Part shown: piece after piece, positions 6,075 through 7,764 of the stretch | Layout: each line of letters begins with the position of its first letter | How positions within the stretch are numbered: position 1 is the stretch's first letter | DNA from: Bacillota bacterium | GTDB taxonomy: Bacteria > Bacillota > Dehalobacteriia > UBA4068 | DNA: 7,764 nucleotides | Assembly (NCBI GenBank): GCA_009778255.1 | Contig: WRKD01000125.1 | Location: forward strand, 1-7,764 | Direction: 5' to 3' | Program-made: the position numbers and the translations under genes | Notes under the pieces: generated by a model | What the model was told of the DNA's origin: nothing | What the model saw: only the letters and a program-made list of their open reading frames with translations | The model's database searches: none

Positions 6075-6737
6075 ATGGATCATAAAAAATTGATCATATT
6101 TGATATGGATAATACACTGATACATTCCCATTTGGATTTTTCGCTGATGAAATCTGAAGTATTGCGTATACTAGCAAATAGCGGCTATGAGGCGAATGAA
6201 CTTTTGCCCTTAACGCAAATCCTCAATCATTTCAGACAAAGCAGCTGCTATTCTTCGCAGCTAGAGAAACTTGTGTGGCAGCGCGTAGATGATATTGAGA
6301 ATACCGGTTTAAAAAATTCTATGGCAGAACCGGGTATAGAACAGGTATTGGAATATTTAAACAATTATGCTCATTTAGTAGCCCTCACCAATACTAATGA
6401 AGAATCTGCTGGTAATATCCTACATCAACTGGGCCTAACCCGCTGGCTTCGGCAAATAATGGGACGCGCGGGCGCACGGGAACTTAAACCTGCCCCCGGA
6501 GGTATGCTGGAACTTTTAGCATTATATTCTTCTCTTACAGCGAAAGACGCCTTAGCTATCGGCGACGCCGAGATAGATATGAGGGCGGCTAAGCAAGCTG
6601 GGTTATCTTTTTGTGCCTATAACCGCAGCCGTATTGAGCAATGGCCAGTAGGCAAAGATGCACCTAAGCTGTTTTTAAATAAGTGGGATGCTGAAGCTGC
6701 GCGGCAGATTCTTACTTTATTATATAAGGTGGAATGA
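6075..6737 (+). CDS. HAD-superfamily phosphatase (phosphoglycolate phosphatase/PpaX-like)
   Basis: The 220-aa product is a haloacid dehalogenase-type hydrolase, expected to be a cytosolic Mg2+-dependent phosphatase. Motif I is FDMDNTL with nucleophile Asp10 and acid/base Asp12. An alpha-helical cap of about 70 residues follows (subclass I, as in Gph, PpaX and beta-phosphoglucomutase). Motif II is LVALTNTNEE with Thr105, motif III is Lys138 in LKPAPGG, and motif IV is IGDAEID with Asp164 and Asp168. All catalytic residues are present. The substrate cannot be read from sequence: phosphoglycolate, pyrophosphate or a sugar or nucleotide monophosphate are all possible. The ATG at 6075 is preceded by a GGGGG run at 6063-6067, a weak ribosome site. 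The gene ends one base before the protease gene (TGATATG), so the two are probably translated together. Confidence 0.85.
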   Translation: MDHKKLIIFDMDNTLIHSHLDFSLMKSEVLRILANSGYEANELLPLTQILNHFRQSSCYSSQLEKLVWQRVDDIENTGLKNSMAEPGIEQVLEYLNNYAHLVALTNTNEESAGNILHQLGLTRWLRQIMGRAGARELKPAPGGMLELLALYSSLTAKDALAIGDAEIDMRAAKQAGLSFCAYNRSRIEQWPVGKDAPKLFLNKWDAEAARQILTLLYKVE

Positions 6738-6738
6738 T

Positions 6739-7596
6739 ATGGCTAAATATCGTATAGTTCGCCGCCGTAGCGGCAAAACTGAATATGTGGGCGGCGACTT
6801 CTACTGGCGTGAACTGAAAAAAGGACAATCGCGCGATTTAGATTGGCAAGAAATACGCGAGCTCAATAAATTGCCGGAGCAAAAGGAAGCTCCACAAAGT
6901 GAAACAGGCTGGCCGGGCAAGTTTTTTGATGGCTTGATAGCCATAATAACCTTGTTGGCGGTATTATTCTTTTTAGGCGGCAGAGGTTTACCTGCCTTAA
7001 AAAACATGCCAGATCTCAGCTTTTTGGCCCGCTCCGGGCAACTTGCCAAAGATGAGGCGCTTTCTTCACTTAAGCAAGCTGTTGTTACTGTTGGCGGCGC
7101 ATCTTCTTTGGGCAGTGGTTTCAACCTTAAGCCAGATGGGCTTATCGTAACTAATCGTCATGTTGTAGAAAACAATAGCGGCGTTATGGTAACATTCACA
7201 GACGGTCATCGCTACCCAGCGCGTAACTGGTATTATATTGGGGATTATGATTTAGCTATAGCCAAGATTGCGGGGCGTGATTTGCCGCATGTAGAACTTA
7301 GTACAGAATTGCCTCTTCCCGATGACCCTCTGATCTTTATCGGCAACCCTTTAGGATTCGATTGGACTATTTCTGAAGCTGTTATGCTGGAAATGCTTGG
7401 CTATGAAGAAAATAGTATCATCCGCTTTGCCGGTCCGGTACGCTCCGGCAGTTCCGGCAGCCCACTTTTTAACAGCGCAGGGCAAGTGGTAGGGGTTATT
7501 TATGCCAGTTTGCGAGATGTGCCAGATAGCGGCTTGGCCATTCCTGCCGGCTTACTGCTTTCTTATGTAGAGGAAGTGGATTCGATTAATAATTAA
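6739..7596 (+). CDS. Membrane-anchored trypsin-like (HtrA-type) serine protease lacking a PDZ domain
   Basis: The 285-aa product has a basic, soluble N-terminal region of about 60 residues (KYRIVRRRSGKTEY onward). One membrane segment follows at about 64-80 (FDGLIAIITLLAVLFFLGG), then a linker and a chymotrypsin-fold domain from about 110 to 276. The catalytic triad is probably His141 (TNRHVV), Asp171 (DYDLAI) and Ser239 (RSGSSGSPLF). Positive charge before the membrane segment predicts the N-terminus inside and the protease outside. HtrA/DegP proteases usually add one or more PDZ domains, but this protein ends about nine residues after the protease fold. The ATG at 6739 is chosen for AAGGTGG at 6726-6732 and its one-base gap from the HAD stop; an in-frame ATG at 6688 lies inside the HAD gene. 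A role in envelope protein quality control or cleavage of a specific surface substrate is inference. Confidence 0.87.
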   Translation: MAKYRIVRRRSGKTEYVGGDFYWRELKKGQSRDLDWQEIRELNKLPEQKEAPQSETGWPGKFFDGLIAIITLLAVLFFLGGRGLPALKNMPDLSFLARSGQLAKDEALSSLKQAVVTVGGASSLGSGFNLKPDGLIVTNRHVVENNSGVMVTFTDGHRYPARNWYYIGDYDLAIAKIAGRDLPHVELSTELPLPDDPLIFIGNPLGFDWTISEAVMLEMLGYEENSIIRFAGPVRSGSSGSPLFNSAGQVVGVIYASLRDVPDSGLAIPAGLLLSYVEEVDSINN

Positions 7597-7659
7597 CAAG
7601 GCTCATTTCCAGTCGCGCAACTTTAGCCTGTAATTCTTTATTATAATTTACGAATACAT

Positions 7660-7707
7660 AAAAATATTAAATAACCTATTGACAAAAAGAGAGTAGTATG
7701 ATAATTT
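7660..7707 (+). promoter_or_regulatory. Strong promoter for the gene at the right edge
   Basis: A perfect -35 TTGACA lies at 7679-7684. Two overlapping -10 choices follow: TG-A-TAATTT with the hexamer at 7702-7707 (17-nt spacer, extended TG at 7699-7700), or GATAAT at 7700-7705 (5/6 match, 15-nt spacer). The stretch 7660-7675 upstream of the -35 is almost all A and T, like an UP element. The start of transcription would be near 7713, leaving a leader of about 47 nt. A second TATAAT at 7642-7647 has no recognisable -35. Confidence 0.65.
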
Positions 7708-7725
7708 TTACATGCTATAGATGAA

Positions 7726-7741
7726 AATATTTAATAATATT
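7726..7741. repeat. AT-rich inverted repeat in the leader of the edge gene
   Basis: AATATT (7726-7731) and AATATT (7736-7741), themselves palindromic, flank TAAT. A third AATATT lies at 7663-7668, upstream of the -35. The pair sits just before the ribosome binding site and could be a weak hairpin or an operator. In such AT-rich DNA it may be chance. Confidence 0.3.
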
Positions 7742-7759
7742 ACTACTAAGGAGGATAAT

Positions 7760-7764
7760 ATGAA
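7760..7764 (+). CDS. Start of a gene truncated by the window edge
   Basis: An ATG at 7760-7762 is followed by two more bases before the window ends. AAGGAGG at 7748-7754, with five bases between it and the ATG, is a near-perfect ribosome binding site, and a TTGACA promoter lies about 80 bp upstream. A strongly translated gene probably starts here. Nothing can be said about its product. Confidence 0.7.

Noticed and set aside
7600..7630. AGGCT...AGCCT as a terminator after the protease gene
   Set aside because: A 5-bp stem with a loop of about 20 nt and only a broken T-rich stretch after it; too weak to call.
7640..7655. PerR or Fur box near the right-edge promoter
   Set aside because: Only one half-site (TTATAAT or ATTATAA) is present; the partner half does not match, and AT-rich DNA gives such halves by chance.
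1..7764. CRISPR arrays, tRNA or rRNA genes, riboswitches
   Set aside because: No regularly spaced repeats or cloverleaf-like sequences were seen, and almost all of the window is coding.

Overview
The window carries eight complete genes and the first bases of a ninth. It looks like the chromosome of an anaerobic, probably Firmicutes-type bacterium. The reasons are an oxygen-sensitive class III ribonucleotide reductase with its activase, strong AGGAGG-type ribosome binding sites, tight gene spacing and a GC content that looks to be in the mid-40s by eye. The species cannot be named from the sequence, and nothing suggests a phage, plasmid or insertion sequence.

Left block (1-5283, + strand): six closely spaced genes, nrdR, nrdD, an inorganic pyrophosphatase, nrdG, miaA and a YfbR-type 5'-deoxynucleotidase, with gaps of 1, 13, 40, 19 and 35 nt. 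They probably form one operon. Its promoter lies at the left edge (-35 near 14-19, TATAAT at 37-42). It is bracketed by two good matches to the NrdR-box palindrome with centres exactly 31 bp apart, the usual tandem operator geometry. The NrdR repressor therefore probably controls its own gene and the reductase behind it. NrdD makes dNTPs, NrdG installs its glycyl radical, the pyrophosphatase removes PPi, and YfbR can dephosphorylate dNMPs. This is largely a deoxynucleotide-pool operon with the tRNA-modification gene miaA inside it.

Middle (5280-6026, - strand): one TraX-family integral membrane protein, convergent with yfbR. The two genes share the 4-bp palindrome TTAA as overlapping stop codons. 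Its start is only 48 bp from the start of the next, divergent gene, and an inverted repeat sits in that gap.

Right block (6075-7596, + strand): a HAD-family phosphatase and, one nucleotide later, a membrane-anchored trypsin-like (HtrA-type) serine protease without a PDZ domain.

Right edge (7597-7764): an AT-rich intergenic region with a perfect TTGACA -35 box, a plausible -10, a small AT inverted repeat in the leader, a strong AAGGAGG site and the ATG of a gene cut off by the window.
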